The notes under the pieces: model-generated | Told to the model about the DNA's origin: nothing | The model's input: only the letters and a program-made list of their open reading frames with translations | Database searches by the model: none | Assembly (NCBI RefSeq): GCF_024102715.1 | Contig: NZ_JAGFJM010000004.1 | Location: forward strand, 1-64,000 | Direction of reading: 5' to 3' | DNA: 64,000 nucleotides | Source: Nitrosomonas communis | GTDB taxonomy: Bacteria > Pseudomonadota > Gammaproteobacteria > Burkholderiales > Nitrosomonadaceae | Program-made: the position numbers and the translations under genes | In this document: positions 17,908-27,848 of the stretch, piece after piece | Layout: each line of letters begins with the position of its first letter | How positions within the stretch are numbered: the stretch's first letter is position 1

Positions 17908-18711
17908 TTATTCTATCGTTAGCCCGATTCGACTTAGGTCACTAAAATTCCACCAAACCATAAAAGCTTTGCCTACAATATTTTCTTCCGGAACAAATCC
18001 CCAATATCGGCTATCGCTACTGCCATCACGGTTATCACCCAATGTAAAATAATTCCCATCAGGAACTTTACAGGTGAACCCCATCCTATCAAATGAGCAA
18101 TTTTCTCTGAAAGGAAAATAATGCACGTTTGATAACAGCATGCCAGGCATCTCTTGATTGATAAGAATGCTGTGGCTTTTCTCTCCTACATATTCTCTGA
18201 AGCGCTGGGTATAAATATAAGCAAGTCCTGATTCAATATATTTATAATCACCGTCTAATTCGATTTTCAATGGCACACCATTAATGCTCAGCTTCTTGTG
18301 ACGATAAGTAACGATATCTCCAGGCAAACCGACCACTCGTTTAATATAATCGATCGAAGGATCTTCCGGATAACGGAATACCATCACCTCTCCGTGTTTG
18401 GGCTGATTCACTTCAATGACCTTACGATTAACTACCGGCAACCTGATGCCATAAGTAAATTTGTTAACCAGGATGAAATCTCCCACCAGTAATGTGGGTA
18501 TCATCGAACCAGAAGGTATCTTGAAAGGTTCTACTAGAAAAGAACGCAGGCAAAAAACAATCAGAATGACAGGAAAAAAACTTTTGGGATACTCCACCCA
18601 CCAGGGTTCCACACCATCCGGTTCGCGCCTACGTTTCAAAAAGAAAATATCGAGCAGCCAGATACTGCCGGTCACGGTCAATAAGATTAGTAGCACTAAC
18701 GGAAAATTCAT
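17908..18711 (-). CDS. lepB: Signal peptidase I
   Basis: The 267-aa membrane protease cleaves signal peptides from exported proteins. Two N-terminal membrane segments (about residues 4-25 and 44-60) precede the catalytic domain. The serine lies in PSGSMIPTL (S69) and the lysine in YIKRVVGLPGD (K124). The box GDNRDGSSDSRYWG is intact. It follows lepA directly, in the usual lepA-lepB-rnc-era order. Confidence 0.95.
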   Translation of the reverse strand: MNFPLVLLILLTVTGSIWLLDIFFLKRRREPDGVEPWWVEYPKSFFPVILIVFCLRSFLVEPFKIPSGSMIPTLLVGDFILVNKFTYGIRLPVVNRKVIEVNQPKHGEVMVFRYPEDPSIDYIKRVVGLPGDIVTYRHKKLSINGVPLKIELDGDYKYIESGLAYIYTQRFREYVGEKSHSILINQEMPGMLLSNVHYFPFRENCSFDRMGFTCKVPDGNYFTLGDNRDGSSDSRYWGFVPEENIVGKAFMVWWNFSDLSRIGLTIE

Positions 18712-18807
18712 TTCATTTTCCTTAATGACATCTTAAACTTAAAAATATAATAAAAAAGGCGAGCACGCATGGTTATCACTCAGTTAATTTGATCTTGCAG
18801 CAATTCA

Positions 18808-20598
18808 TTATTTGCCAACCTGCAGGATGGCCAGAAACGCTGCCTGGGGAATTTCGACATTACCGACTCGTTTCATACGTTTTTTCCCTGCTTTTTGCTT
18901 CTCAAGCAATTTGCGTTTGCGGGTTATGTCCCCGCCATAGCATTTGGCCAGAACATTCTTACGCAATGCTTTAACATTTTCTCTTGCTATAACATGTGCG
19001 CCAACTGCCGCTTGCACTGCAATATCAAACATTTGACGCGGAATAAGCTCACGCATCTTTTGCGCTAATTCACGCCCTCTTTGCTGACTGGTAGCGCGAT
19101 GCACGATCAATGACAGTGCATCCACTTTTTCACCATTGATCAGTATATCGAGTTTAACCAGATCAGATGCACGAAATTCTTTGAATTCATAATCCAGTGA
19201 AGCATAGCCACGGCTAACCGATTTTAATTTATCAAAAAAATCCATGACAACTTCATTTAAGGGCATTTCATAAACCAGCATGACCTGTCTGCCCATATAC
19301 TGCATGTTTCTTTGCATACCGCGCTTGCCAGTGCACAGAGACATGACTACGCCGACATATTCTTCTGGAACTAATATCGTGGTAGTAATGATGGGTTCAC
19401 GAATCTCTTCAATTTTAGAAAGGTCTGGCATTTTTGAAGGATTCTCAATTTCAATGACTGTACCATCGCGCAATGCAACCTCATAGATAACGGTAGGCGC
19501 GGTGGTGATAAGATCCATATCATATTCCCGCTCCAATCTCTCTTGAACAATATCTAAATGGAGCAAGCCTAGAAAACCACAACGAAAACCAAATCCAAGC
19601 GCCTGGGAAGTTTCTGGTTCAAACTGTAACGATGAATCATTCAACCGCAGCTTCTCTAATGCAGCACGCAGCGCATCATATTGATTAGATTCGACCGGAT
19701 ATAGCCCAGCAAAAACCTGTGGCTTGATTTCTTTAAACCCCATCAAAGGTTCGGCGGCAGGATTATCAGCCAATGTGACAGTATCCCCCACCTTAGCTGA
19801 CTTCAACTCTTTGATACCGGAGATAACAAAACCCACTTCACCCGCACTCAGTAAATCGCGATTTTCTGCTTTAGGCAGAAATACGCCCACTTGTTCACAT
19901 AGATGAGTGGCGCGACTGGCCATCAGCATGATTTTGTTGCCAGACTTCAGTACGCCGTCAACAACCCGCACGAGTATGACGACACCAACATAATTGTCAA
20001 ACCACGAATCAATCACAAGCGCTTTTAATGGCGCGCTCGCATCGCCTTTAGGCGCAGGAATACGCGTAACAACTGCTTCAAGCATATCCTGGATGCCTTC
20101 CCCCGTTTTAGCGCTGACACGCAAGGCATCTTTTGCATCTATGCCAATAATATCTTCTATTTCTGCAATAACTCGATCCGGATCAGCAGCGGGTAAATCA
20201 ATCTTATTCAATACCGGTATCACCTCGACGCCTTGCTCGATCGCAGTATAGCAATTAGCCACTGTTTGCGCTTCCACTCCCTGGGAGGCATCCACCACCA
20301 ACAAAGCGCCTTCACAGGCAGCCAAGGATCGTGACACTTCATAGGAGAAATCGACATGACCAGGCGTATCAATCAAATTTAGCAGAAAGGTCTGACCATT
20401 ACGTGCCAGATATTTCAAGGCAACCGTCTGTGCTTTGATCGTAATGCCGCGTTCACGCTCCAAATCCATGGAGTCGAGCACTTGCGCTTCCATCTCCCGA
20501 TCAGACAAACCGCCACAAAACTGGATGATGCGATCAGCCAATGTGGATTTACCGTGATCGATATGCGCGATAATAGAAAAATTGCGAATGTGTTGCAT
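18808..20598 (-). CDS. lepA: Elongation factor 4 (LepA)
   Basis: The 596-aa ribosomal GTPase acts in translation and back-translocation under stress. The G1 motif [10 protein letters not shown] is near residue 11, [14 protein letters not shown] gives the switch II region and NKIDLP the G4 motif. The LepA-specific C-terminal domain ends in the basic [13 protein letters not shown] region. Length is standard. It lies downstream of the protease and glutaredoxin genes of the envelope-stress series. Confidence 0.96.
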   Translation of the reverse strand: MQHIRNFSIIAHIDHGKSTLADRIIQFCGGLSDREMEAQVLDSMDLERERGITIKAQTVALKYLARNGQTFLLNLIDTPGHVDFSYEVSRSLAACEGALLVVDASQGVEAQTVANCYTAIEQGVEVIPVLNKIDLPAADPDRVIAEIEDIIGIDAKDALRVSAKTGEGIQDMLEAVVTRIPAPKGDASAPLKALVIDSWFDNYVGVVILVRVVDGVLKSGNKIMLMASRATHLCEQVGVFLPKAENRDLLSAGEVGFVISGIKELKSAKVGDTVTLADNPAAEPLMGFKEIKPQVFAGLYPVESNQYDALRAALEKLRLNDSSLQFEPETSQALGFGFRCGFLGLLHLDIVQERLEREYDMDLITTAPTVIYEVALRDGTVIEIENPSKMPDLSKIEEIREPIITTTILVPEEYVGVVMSLCTGKRGMQRNMQYMGRQVMLVYEMPLNEVVMDFFDKLKSVSRGYASLDYEFKEFRASDLVKLDILINGEKVDALSLIVHRATSQQRGRELAQKMRELIPRQMFDIAVQAAVGAHVIARENVKALRKNVLAKCYGGDITRKRKLLEKQKAGKKRMKRVGNVEIPQAAFLAILQVGK

Positions 20599-20697
20599 TC
20601 GATTGGAATTTTTAATGTCAGTGGCTTTCTGCTAATGCGTGATGAAAACCTTGCTTTATTTTCGAATAAAAATGTCTGTTATGAGGCTGACAGCATT

Positions 20698-20967
20698 CTA
20701 TCGAATTTTAGCAAAATACGCATCTAATGCAGCAGTATCGAGATAATAATGGCAGATTTCTTCTTGTTTTCCTGTTACCGATACCAACACCGGAATTCGC
20801 TCATTATACTGACTAACCAGTTCGGGATCGCTGTCGATATCAATCATCTCGAACTCGAACTCGATTTGTCCCTGTAATTTTTGCAATGAGGCAATCATTT
20901 CCTGACACAAATGACAATCCATTCGGCCATACACAATCAGTTTCTTGCTATCTGTCGACTCAAACAT
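20698..20967 (-). CDS. Glutaredoxin-family protein
   Basis: An 89-aa thioredoxin-fold protein with the motif CHLC (MDCHLCQEM, residues 17-20), the place of the glutaredoxin CPYC. The cis-proline segment is RIPVLV. Proteins of this kind (GrxC-like/DUF836) often sit next to degQ and lepA in this clade. It probably reduces disulfides or senses redox in the cytoplasm; the substrate is unknown. It starts 10 bp after the degQ stop, so it is likely cotranscribed. Confidence 0.85.
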   Translation of the reverse strand: MFESTDSKKLIVYGRMDCHLCQEMIASLQKLQGQIEFEFEMIDIDSDPELVSQYNERIPVLVSVTGKQEEICHYYLDTAALDAYFAKIR

Positions 20968-20977
20968 GATGGGTATT

Positions 20978-22372
20978 TTAATTATCGAGTTTCATAGTAA
21001 TGAAAGTGGTCATATCACCTCTTTTTATCAACAGTGCAATATTACGTCCTTTCTCAACCTTGTTAAGCAGCTGATTAAATTGCTTGATCGTTTTGACATC
21101 CTGGTTATTAAAGCCGAGAATAATATCGCCTTGGCGTATGCCGGCATGACTTGCAATGCCTGTTTGTACTTCTTCCACCAGCAAACCACTCTCTATGCCC
21201 AACTGTTTTTTCTGCCTGTCAGAGAGTTCGCTTAGCGCCAATCCCAGACGATTAGATGTATCCGGAGCCTTGCTTTGCTTCCGGCTCAGATTACTTTCAT
21301 CTGATGGCATTTCGCCAACAAGAACAGTGAGATTCTTGATGGCGCCATTACGCCAAACCTGTACCGCTACTTTAGATTGAGGTTTAGTATTTCCGACAAG
21401 ACGCGGCAGATCGCTGGAAACAGCAATATCCTTGCCGTCAAATTTCAATATGACATCTCTTACCTCGATTCCAGCTTTGTCTGCCGGACCATCTTTTTCT
21501 ACAGAAACCACCAACGCTCCGCGTGATTCGGATAATCCAAAAGATTCAGCCAGCTCCTCGGTCATCTCTTGAATCATAACACCGATTCTACCGCGTGAAA
21601 CTTTCCCATGTACCTTAAGTTGATCAGCAATCTCTGTTGCCACATTGATTGGAATAGCAAAAGACAATCCCATAAAACCGCCCGTGCGGCTATATATCTG
21701 CGAGTTGATACCTACGACTTCCCCTTTCATGTTAAACAGGGGACCGCCGGAATTACCTGGATTGATTGCGACATCTGTCTGGATGAAAGGAACATAGCTT
21801 TCCTGGGCAAGTGAGCGACCTTTCGCACTTACTATTCCTGCTGTTACACTATTCTCGAAACCAAAAGGAGAGCCAATTGCAATAACCCACTCCCCTACCT
21901 TGAGCTTATCCGGATCACCTTGCGTCACCACAGGCAGATTTTTTGCCTCGATCTTGATGAGTGCCACATCAGTTTTTCGATCCATGCCTATAACCTGAGC
22001 ATTAAACTCTCTTTTATCTGTTAGTTTTACAGTAATCTGATTGGCAGATTCAACAACATGCGCATTGGTCAGGATATAACCATCCTTACTAAGGATGAAT
22101 CCAGAACCCAGTGATCTGGATTCATACTTCCGAGGTGCCGAAAATGGCTGCATATACCTGCGAAAAAACTCGAAGAAGGGAGAATCTTCAGGAATATTAG
22201 GGATTTCTGGAAAAATCTGACCACCTGTAATCTGCTGTGTTTGGACTGTACTAATATTTACCACCGCTTCTCCATGCTGCTCAACTAAGTCGGTAAAATC
22301 AGGCAGCTCCTTTGAATGAACAAAACTGGTCGAAGAAATTAGAAGTAGGCACAGGAGAACAAATTTTTGCAT
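20978..22372 (-). CDS. degQ: Periplasmic Do-family serine protease (DegQ/MucD)
   Basis: A 464-aa HtrA-type protease for quality control of periplasmic proteins. A signal peptide (residues 1-20) is followed by the trypsin-like domain, with the catalytic triad H105 (TNAHVV), D135 (KTDVALIKI) and S208 (GNSGGPL). Two PDZ domains follow, roughly 265-355 and 375-460. Its position after rpoE-rseA matches the mucD place in the sigma-E operon, so control by envelope stress is likely. The name degQ or mucD is a family call. Confidence 0.92.
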   Translation of the reverse strand: MQKFVLLCLLLISSTSFVHSKELPDFTDLVEQHGEAVVNISTVQTQQITGGQIFPEIPNIPEDSPFFEFFRRYMQPFSAPRKYESRSLGSGFILSKDGYILTNAHVVESANQITVKLTDKREFNAQVIGMDRKTDVALIKIEAKNLPVVTQGDPDKLKVGEWVIAIGSPFGFENSVTAGIVSAKGRSLAQESYVPFIQTDVAINPGNSGGPLFNMKGEVVGINSQIYSRTGGFMGLSFAIPINVATEIADQLKVHGKVSRGRIGVMIQEMTEELAESFGLSESRGALVVSVEKDGPADKAGIEVRDVILKFDGKDIAVSSDLPRLVGNTKPQSKVAVQVWRNGAIKNLTVLVGEMPSDESNLSRKQSKAPDTSNRLGLALSELSDRQKKQLGIESGLLVEEVQTGIASHAGIRQGDIILGFNNQDVKTIKQFNQLLNKVEKGRNIALLIKRGDMTTFITMKLDN

Positions 22373-22421
22373 GTTTTTCTTGATAAAAGAATTAATAAAT
22401 ACTGAAATATAAAAATCGATC

Positions 22422-22493
22422 AGAGACTTCGCTCAGTCCTAATCCAATGTGAGTTATATACTCGATCAAAGTCTCTTGCTGATGCTGATTAGG
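22422..22493 (-). repeat. Interleaved inverted repeats in the rseA-degQ spacer
   Basis: AGAGACTT (22422-22429) pairs with AAGTCTCT (22469-22476), and CCTAATC (22438-22444) with GATTAGG (22487-22493). The arms interleave, so both stems together would form a pseudoknot in the transcript. They are short enough to be chance. The spacer of 196 bp has no gene; rseB/mucB, which often lies here, is absent. Confidence 0.3.
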
Positions 22494-22568
22494 TCAATCA
22501 TCCGCTACCAATAAAATAAATTTTTTCTAAAGATTTATCAAAGCCAGTCCGGAACCATATGAACATCC

Positions 22569-23111
22569 TTACCTAGATTCTTCTTCCCTGTCTTCAACCT
22601 GGTGTGCGCTCGTTGCCGGCGCATGCATCATCGTATTGGATGAAAATTCCCGATGAATCAATGAATAGTCACCAGGGTGATGGGGTATAAGTGGAAGTGT
22701 AAAGGCTGAGGAGGAGCGGAAAGGAACAGGATGATAGACTTGCACAACGGCTTTATTATTTGCTTGCTCAGCAATAAGTGTTTCTTGCTGAGCATCTATT
22801 ATTTGCATTACTAACCATCCACTTACCACCGTAACAAAGGAAGCAGCAGCTGAAAGCGTAACCAATTTCCGTTTGTACAGGTATGATATCCGCGGCGTGA
22901 GTAAGATTGGTTCGCTTAGCAAGCGATCATTCACCTGTTTTACCACATTAATGGGAATTGACGCTGCAGGTTGCCGCAGCGCTTCGCTGATCACGTGATA
23001 TGTTTCCCAATCACTCAGCAAATCATTCTTTTTCTTTAATTCTATGATTACTTCATTGGCATTTACTGTATCTAATTCACCATCCATCAGCTCTGATATT
23101 TTACTTTTCAT
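22569..23111 (-). CDS. rseA: Anti-sigma-E factor RseA-like
   Basis: A 180-aa membrane anti-sigma factor. The N-terminal cytoplasmic domain (residues 1-80) starts MKSKISELMDGELD, the typical RseA/MucA opening that holds sigma-E. One membrane segment lies at about residues 87-108 (LVTLSAAASFVTVVSGWLVM), followed by a periplasmic tail rich in P, H and S. It is 15 bp downstream of rpoE. No rseB gene follows, so the periplasmic signal input may differ from the E. coli scheme or rseB may lie elsewhere. Confidence 0.9.
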   Translation of the reverse strand: MKSKISELMDGELDTVNANEVIIELKKKNDLLSDWETYHVISEALRQPAASIPINVVKQVNDRLLSEPILLTPRISYLYKRKLVTLSAAASFVTVVSGWLVMQIIDAQQETLIAEQANNKAVVQVYHPVPFRSSSAFTLPLIPHHPGDYSLIHREFSSNTMMHAPATSAHQVEDREEESR

Positions 23112-23126
23112 ATAACCACCCCATCA

Positions 23127-23729
23127 TTACCACCTCTTGTCTTTACCTGTTCCCAACAAAGGCCGCAGTTTTTCTGCGATAGCCTCACGTGCACGAAATA
23201 TACGAGAACGAACTGTACCTATGGGGCAATTCATAATACTCGCAATTTCTTCATAACTTAAACCTTCAATTTCTCTAAGAATAATCGCAGTTCTTAATTC
23301 TTCAGGTAATGCATCTAATGACTGATTAACTGTTTGAGCAATTTGTTTGCTCATCAGTTCACTTTCAGGAGTACTTACTTCCCGTAATCTACCTGCCTCT
23401 TCAAAATTCTCTGCATCTTCATTATCAAATTCACTAACTGTCGTGGGTACCTTTCTTCCTTGTGATACCAGAAAATTTTTGGCTGTATTAATCCCGATAC
23501 GATATAGCCACGTATAGAAGGCACTCTCACCACGGAATGATGGCAAAGCACGATAAGCCTTGATAAAGGTCTCTTGCGCAATATCTTCAACCTCAGCGGC
23601 GTCACGAATAAATTGCGATAATAAACGCGCCAGTTTTCTCTGATATTTGATTACTAACAAATCAAAAGCATGCTTATCACCATGCTGCACGCGTTCAACC
23701 AATTGTTGATCGATTTCGCGATCACCCAT
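23127..23729 (-). CDS. rpoE: ECF RNA polymerase sigma factor RpoE (sigma-E)
   Basis: A 200-aa extracytoplasmic-function sigma factor for envelope stress. Region 2 contains AEVEDIAQETFIKAYRALPS (core binding and -10 recognition). Region 4 contains the helix-turn-helix LREIEGLSYEEIASIMNCP then IGTVRSRIFRARE. It heads the rpoE-rseA-degQ series and diverges from nadB, the same arrangement as in E. coli (nadB-rpoE). A palindrome lies in its upstream region. Confidence 0.95.
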   Translation of the reverse strand: MGDREIDQQLVERVQHGDKHAFDLLVIKYQRKLARLLSQFIRDAAEVEDIAQETFIKAYRALPSFRGESAFYTWLYRIGINTAKNFLVSQGRKVPTTVSEFDNEDAENFEEAGRLREVSTPESELMSKQIAQTVNQSLDALPEELRTAIILREIEGLSYEEIASIMNCPIGTVRSRIFRAREAIAEKLRPLLGTGKDKRW

Positions 23730-23830
23730 GCCATCAGTTCCCCAAATTAAATAAATAGATATCTTTTGATGCAGCTACTCAAATTTTAAATTGAGCCATT
23801 GTCAAAGTATACCTTGTTCGGGGATCCGTC

Positions 23831-23882
23831 GTGAACTATCCTAAACTTGTCAAAAGACAATAAACCGTCAAGTTTAGTTCAC
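23831..23882. repeat. Large palindrome between rpoE and nadB
   Basis: GTGAACTATCCTAAACTTGTC at the left mirrors the right side ending GTCAAGTTTAGTTCAC, with one short bulge. At the centre TTGTC-AAAA-GACAA is also a perfect repeat. The whole 52-bp block lies in the 248-bp divergent promoter region. It could be an operator, a transcribed hairpin or an insertion footprint; nothing further in the sequence decides this. Confidence 0.5.
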
Positions 23883-23977
23883 CATTTTTATTCAATATAA
23901 GAGTTTCAAGGAAAATTTTTATTATTGGGTTATGATTAATAAATAACTCTAATTTACAAAAATAAATTATATATTCG

Positions 23978-25579
23978 ATGCAACACTATCACTTTGATAC
24001 GCTAATTATCGGCAGTGGTCTCGCGGGACTTACACTTGCACTGAATCTGGCACAAAGTCAGAAAGTAGCCATTATCACCAAACGAACTTTGCATGACAGT
24101 TCCAGTATTTGGGCACAAGGCGGCATTGCTGCAGTGCTTTCTATGGAAGATTCTTCTGACACTCATATGCGCGATACCTTAGTTGCTGGCGCAGGATTAT
24201 GTGATGAAACAATTACACGCTATGTTGTTGAGAATGGACCACAGGCTATCAAGTGGCTTATTTCCCAAGGAGTCAGTTTTACCCGGGATAATAATAGCGA
24301 AACAGGATATCACCTGACGCAAGAAGGCGGTCATAGTGTGCGCCGGGTTATTCACACAAAAGATGCAACTGGAAAAGCTGTACAGTTAACACTAAGCAAA
24401 AAAATCTGTGCCCATCCGAATATCACAATGCTGGAGCATCATATTGCAGTCGATCTGATCACAAGCTCCAAGTTGCCTTATCATACCGATAAACATCATA
24501 GCCGGTGCTACGGCGCATACGTATTGGATATTAAAGCAGACAAAATTCATACTATCGCTGCTCACAACACAGTGCTAGCTACCGGTGGAGCCGGCAAAGT
24601 CTACCTCTATACAACCAATCCCGATACCGCCACAGGTGACGGTATCGCCATGGGCTGGAGAGCGGGCTGCCGCGTTGCCAACATGGAATTCATTCAATTT
24701 CACCCCACCTGCCTTTACCACCCGCACGCTAAGTCTTTCCTGATTAGTGAAGCCGTTAGAGGTGAAGGAGGATTATTAAAACTTCCCAACGGTGAGCGTT
24801 TTATGCCCAGGCATGATGAACGTGCAGAACTTGCCCCACGGGACATCGTAGCGCGTGCCATTGATTTTGAAATGAAAAAAAGAGGCCTTGACTGCGTCTA
24901 TTTGGATATTTCTCATAAATCAGCCGATTTCCTCAAACAACACTTCCCTACTATTTATGCTCGATGCCACGAATTAGGGATTGATATCACCCGGCAACCC
25001 ATTCCAGTTGTGCCCGCTGCCCATTACACATGCGGCGGTATTGTGACCGACCAGAATGGCAAAACTGATCTGGATAACTTATATGCCATTGGTGAAACTG
25101 CGCATACTGGATTGCACGGTGCTAACCGCTTAGCGAGCAATTCTTTACTAGAATGTTTAGTATTCGGCCAAGCAGCGGCCCAGGATATTCTTAATCAAGC
25201 ACCAACACCTTTCATAACATTACCAAAGTGGGACGAAAGCCGTGTCACTGACGCAGATGAAGAAATCGTCATTTCACATAACTGGGACGAATTACGCCGT
25301 TTCATGTGGAGTTACGTAGGAATCGTACGAACCAATAAACGCCTGCAACGCGCTCAACACCGTATCAATCTGTTACATGAAGAAATCAATGAGTACTACA
25401 CCAATTTCCGCGTAACAGGTGATTTGCTAGAACTACGCAACCTGGTTACCACCGCTGATTTGATTGTGCAAAGCGCGATGCTTCGCCATGAGAGCCGTGG
25501 ATTGCACTATAGCCGTGATTATCCTGACAGTTTACCAACCGCCCAGAACACTATCTTGCGACGACAAAATTCAAATTGA
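23978..25579 (+). CDS. nadB: L-aspartate oxidase
   Basis: The 533-aa flavoprotein oxidises L-aspartate to iminoaspartate, the first step of NAD synthesis. FAD-binding GSGLAGLTLALNLA is at residues 12-25. The typical SSIWAQGGIAA, the active-site HTKDATG, EFIQFHPTCL and the succinate-dehydrogenase-like ETAHTGLHGANRLASNSLLE are present. The 5' region is AT-rich and no good Shine-Dalgarno precedes the ATG at 23978. nadA and nadC are not nearby. Confidence 0.95.
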   Translation: MQHYHFDTLIIGSGLAGLTLALNLAQSQKVAIITKRTLHDSSSIWAQGGIAAVLSMEDSSDTHMRDTLVAGAGLCDETITRYVVENGPQAIKWLISQGVSFTRDNNSETGYHLTQEGGHSVRRVIHTKDATGKAVQLTLSKKICAHPNITMLEHHIAVDLITSSKLPYHTDKHHSRCYGAYVLDIKADKIHTIAAHNTVLATGGAGKVYLYTTNPDTATGDGIAMGWRAGCRVANMEFIQFHPTCLYHPHAKSFLISEAVRGEGGLLKLPNGERFMPRHDERAELAPRDIVARAIDFEMKKRGLDCVYLDISHKSADFLKQHFPTIYARCHELGIDITRQPIPVVPAAHYTCGGIVTDQNGKTDLDNLYAIGETAHTGLHGANRLASNSLLECLVFGQAAAQDILNQAPTPFITLPKWDESRVTDADEEIVISHNWDELRRFMWSYVGIVRTNKRLQRAQHRINLLHEEINEYYTNFRVTGDLLELRNLVTTADLIVQSAMLRHESRGLHYSRDYPDSLPTAQNTILRRQNSN

Positions 25580-25580
25580 T

Positions 25581-25607
25581 TTAACCTCGTAACCGCCTCC
25601 AGGTTAA
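25581..25607 (+). terminator. Small inverted repeat after nadB
   Basis: TTAACCT (25581-25587) and AGGTTAA (25601-25607) form a 7-bp stem two bases after the nadB stop, with a 13-nt loop. It has no U-tract, so termination is only a possibility. Confidence 0.3.
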
Positions 25608-25729
25608 GAAAGGCACAGCACCCCTATTAGGCATGGCAAATCCAGAATTTGTCGTTTGCTTCTGATACGCTACCAGCAAATTCTTCCGCCCTCGGTATAA
25701 TGAGTTGCCGTTTTAATGCGATTTAATGT

Positions 25730-25750
25730 CTTTCTTTTCAGAAAAGAAAG
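25730..25750 (+). repeat. Perfect hairpin in the kinase-gene leader
   Basis: CTTTCTTTT (25730-25738), loop CAG, then AAAAGAAAG (25742-25750). It lies 35 bases before the start codon of the sensor kinase and after a TATAAT at 25695-25700, which could be a -10 element although no good -35 is seen. A role in the mRNA leader is possible. Confidence 0.35.
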
Positions 25751-25785
25751 GCATCGGGTTATAGAAAATAAAGAGGATAGATACA

Positions 25786-27297
25786 ATGAGAATTACGACG
25801 GATTCTGTCACATCAAAAGCAGAGGATAGATCGGATATTATCCGTCAACCAGAGCTACAGCATAATCCACGGTCATTTTTGAAATTGATTTTACTTGGTT
25901 TCTCAATAGTAGGTTTGCCATTAATTGCAGCGCTCATCTACAGCGCCATAGGCATTGATCAGCTTGCCGAACAAAGCCGTAAGATCGTTTATCAAGCAAC
26001 ACAAATTACTCATGGCAGCAGTATCCTGATTGATGAAATTACTGTCATGGAGCGTAGCGTTCAACATGCCCGTATCCTGGAAGATTTGTCTTTACTCGAG
26101 AGCTATTTTCAGGCGCATACTAATTTTGAAAAAACAGCGATAAAGCTGCTGGAAGTTTCTCCTCATCTTGAACAACAACTTTTATTGGAAAAATTACGAT
26201 TATTTGAAACAAAGATTTTCCGCGAAGTATTGACTTTATATGAGACCCCCCAGAATCTTCCAGGCTTGCTGGACAAATTTGCCACCATGCTTACCCTTGC
26301 TCAGGATTTTTCCGCAGGAAACTATCGGTTAATTGGGCAGAATGTCAATGAAATGAGCGAGAAAGCCGCATATGCTCGTACCTTGGTAGAATGGGAGTTA
26401 CTCATTTTGATTCCATTTGTTATCTTACTCGCACTCGCTTTCTCGGTGTTTATAGCTCGTCCACTTCGCCAGATTGATGAGGCAATATATAATATGGGCC
26501 AAGGTAAGTTATCCAGCGTGGTACGCGTAAGCGGTCCGCAAAATTTAAGATACCTAGGTTCCCGCCTAGACTGGATGCGCCGCCGTTTGCTTAAATTGGA
26601 AGAGCAGAAAATTCTGTTCTTGCGTCATGTCTCCCATGAGCTTAAAACTCCCCTTACTGCTATTCGTGAAGGGGCTAATCTCCTGGCAGAAGGAATAACT
26701 GGCAATCTTAATAAGAAACAGCAACAAATAGCGCATATCCTCCATACCAGCAGCATCCAATTGCAGAAACGTATTGAAGATTTATTGAGTTTTAGCGCTC
26801 TGCAAGCAGACAAAACAGCACTTATCAAACAACGTACAAATTTGGCTCAAATCATTGCCAGTGTAATGAAGGACCAGAACCTTTCCATTATGTGTAGAAA
26901 AATAAAAATCGATTTGACATGCCCAGAATTGATACTTGAATGCGACAAACAGAAAATTGGCATCATTATTGATAACCTATTATCCAATGCCATCAAGTTC
27001 TCGCCAAAAGAAAGCTGCATCAAAATCTCTGCGGTGCAAATCGGTCAAACCATTCAATTCGATATCGTTGACAGTGGAAGTGGTATTGACAGCGCCGACG
27101 AGGATAAAATATTTGAACCCTTTTATCAGGGACGTATCAAACCCAGTAGCCATATCAGAGGAACTGGGCTCGGGTTGTCAATTGCCCGTGAATATGCACT
27201 TGCACATGGCGGGAATATTGAACTGGTTAAACACGGTGGACAAGGAGCGCATTTCCGCCTGACTTTGCCTATTCGTGACCCTGAGGCTCAGCTATGA
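25786..27297 (+). CDS. glrK: Sensor histidine kinase, GlrK/QseE type
   Basis: A 503-aa membrane sensor kinase. One membrane segment at residues 31-54, a mainly helical periplasmic part (55-203) and a second segment at 204-224 precede HAMP (225-275) and the phospho-acceptor helix HVSHELKTPL (H284). The ATPase domain shows the N box (DNLLSNAIKFSP), G1 (DSGSGID) and G2 (GTGLGLSIA). A good Shine-Dalgarno (AGAGGA) precedes the ATG. It overlaps the following lipoprotein gene by 4 bases and is two genes upstream of a sigma-54 response regulator, the glrK-qseG-glrR arrangement known from enterobacteria. Confidence 0.9.
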   Translation: MRITTDSVTSKAEDRSDIIRQPELQHNPRSFLKLILLGFSIVGLPLIAALIYSAIGIDQLAEQSRKIVYQATQITHGSSILIDEITVMERSVQHARILEDLSLLESYFQAHTNFEKTAIKLLEVSPHLEQQLLLEKLRLFETKIFREVLTLYETPQNLPGLLDKFATMLTLAQDFSAGNYRLIGQNVNEMSEKAAYARTLVEWELLILIPFVILLALAFSVFIARPLRQIDEAIYNMGQGKLSSVVRVSGPQNLRYLGSRLDWMRRRLLKLEEQKILFLRHVSHELKTPLTAIREGANLLAEGITGNLNKKQQQIAHILHTSSIQLQKRIEDLLSFSALQADKTALIKQRTNLAQIIASVMKDQNLSIMCRKIKIDLTCPELILECDKQKIGIIIDNLLSNAIKFSPKESCIKISAVQIGQTIQFDIVDSGSGIDSADEDKIFEPFYQGRIKPSSHIRGTGLGLSIAREYALAHGGNIELVKHGGQGAHFRLTLPIRDPEAQL

Positions 27298-27839
27298 ATG
27301 TCACTTTCAAATCGATTTCACTGCTAATATTTTCCGCTATATTAGGCGGATGCGCAGCACCGTCTGCTCAACAATCACCTGTTATTTTTACCGAGCAACC
27401 TCATCAGCAGCACGGATCTTATGGATACAACAGCCTAGATGAATTAATGCTGTATTTTGACTTACTGCAGAAGAAAAACGCTGCTCAATTGACTCAGGAA
27501 TATAACGATGTCAAAAACCGCTTCAAAAATGATATCGAAGCTGAAAACCGCCTTAAATACATTTTGCTTATCAGTCTACCCAATACGGCTTTCACCAATG
27601 TCCAGGCTGCTCTCGATTTACTGAATAACTGGCCACAGGATATAACGCTACCGCCTAATTTAGCTAGCTTTAAAAAATTATTAATATTGCTGCTCACAGA
27701 ACAACAAACCGCGAAAACACATACAAAAAATTTATTACAAAAATTAAAAGCAACAGAAGAACATGCTCAGATCCTGCAAAATAGAATAGACGCTATAAAA
27801 AGTATAGAAAAGAGCCCGATCCGAAGAATAACCCCTTGA
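27294..27839 (+). CDS. qseG: QseG-like lipoprotein
   Basis: A 181-aa protein with a type II signal peptide (lipobox LGGC near residues 17-20), so it is lipid-anchored. The mature part is helical, with LDELMLYFDLLQKKNAAQLT and a C-terminal coiled coil (about 125-170). The position between kinase and regulator matches QseG, the outer-membrane lipoprotein that links to the GlrK sensor in enterobacteria. The sequence itself is poorly conserved, so the call rests on synteny and the lipobox. Confidence 0.72.
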   Translation: MNVTFKSISLLIFSAILGGCAAPSAQQSPVIFTEQPHQQHGSYGYNSLDELMLYFDLLQKKNAAQLTQEYNDVKNRFKNDIEAENRLKYILLISLPNTAFTNVQAALDLLNNWPQDITLPPNLASFKKLLILLLTEQQTAKTHTKNLLQKLKATEEHAQILQNRIDAIKSIEKSPIRRITP

Positions 27840-27848
27840 GTAAACATT

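Noticed and set aside
25621-25660. A sigma-54 promoter for the GlrK-type kinase gene
   Set aside because: TGGCAAATCCAG lacks the GC element at the needed distance, so the -24/-12 pattern is not met.
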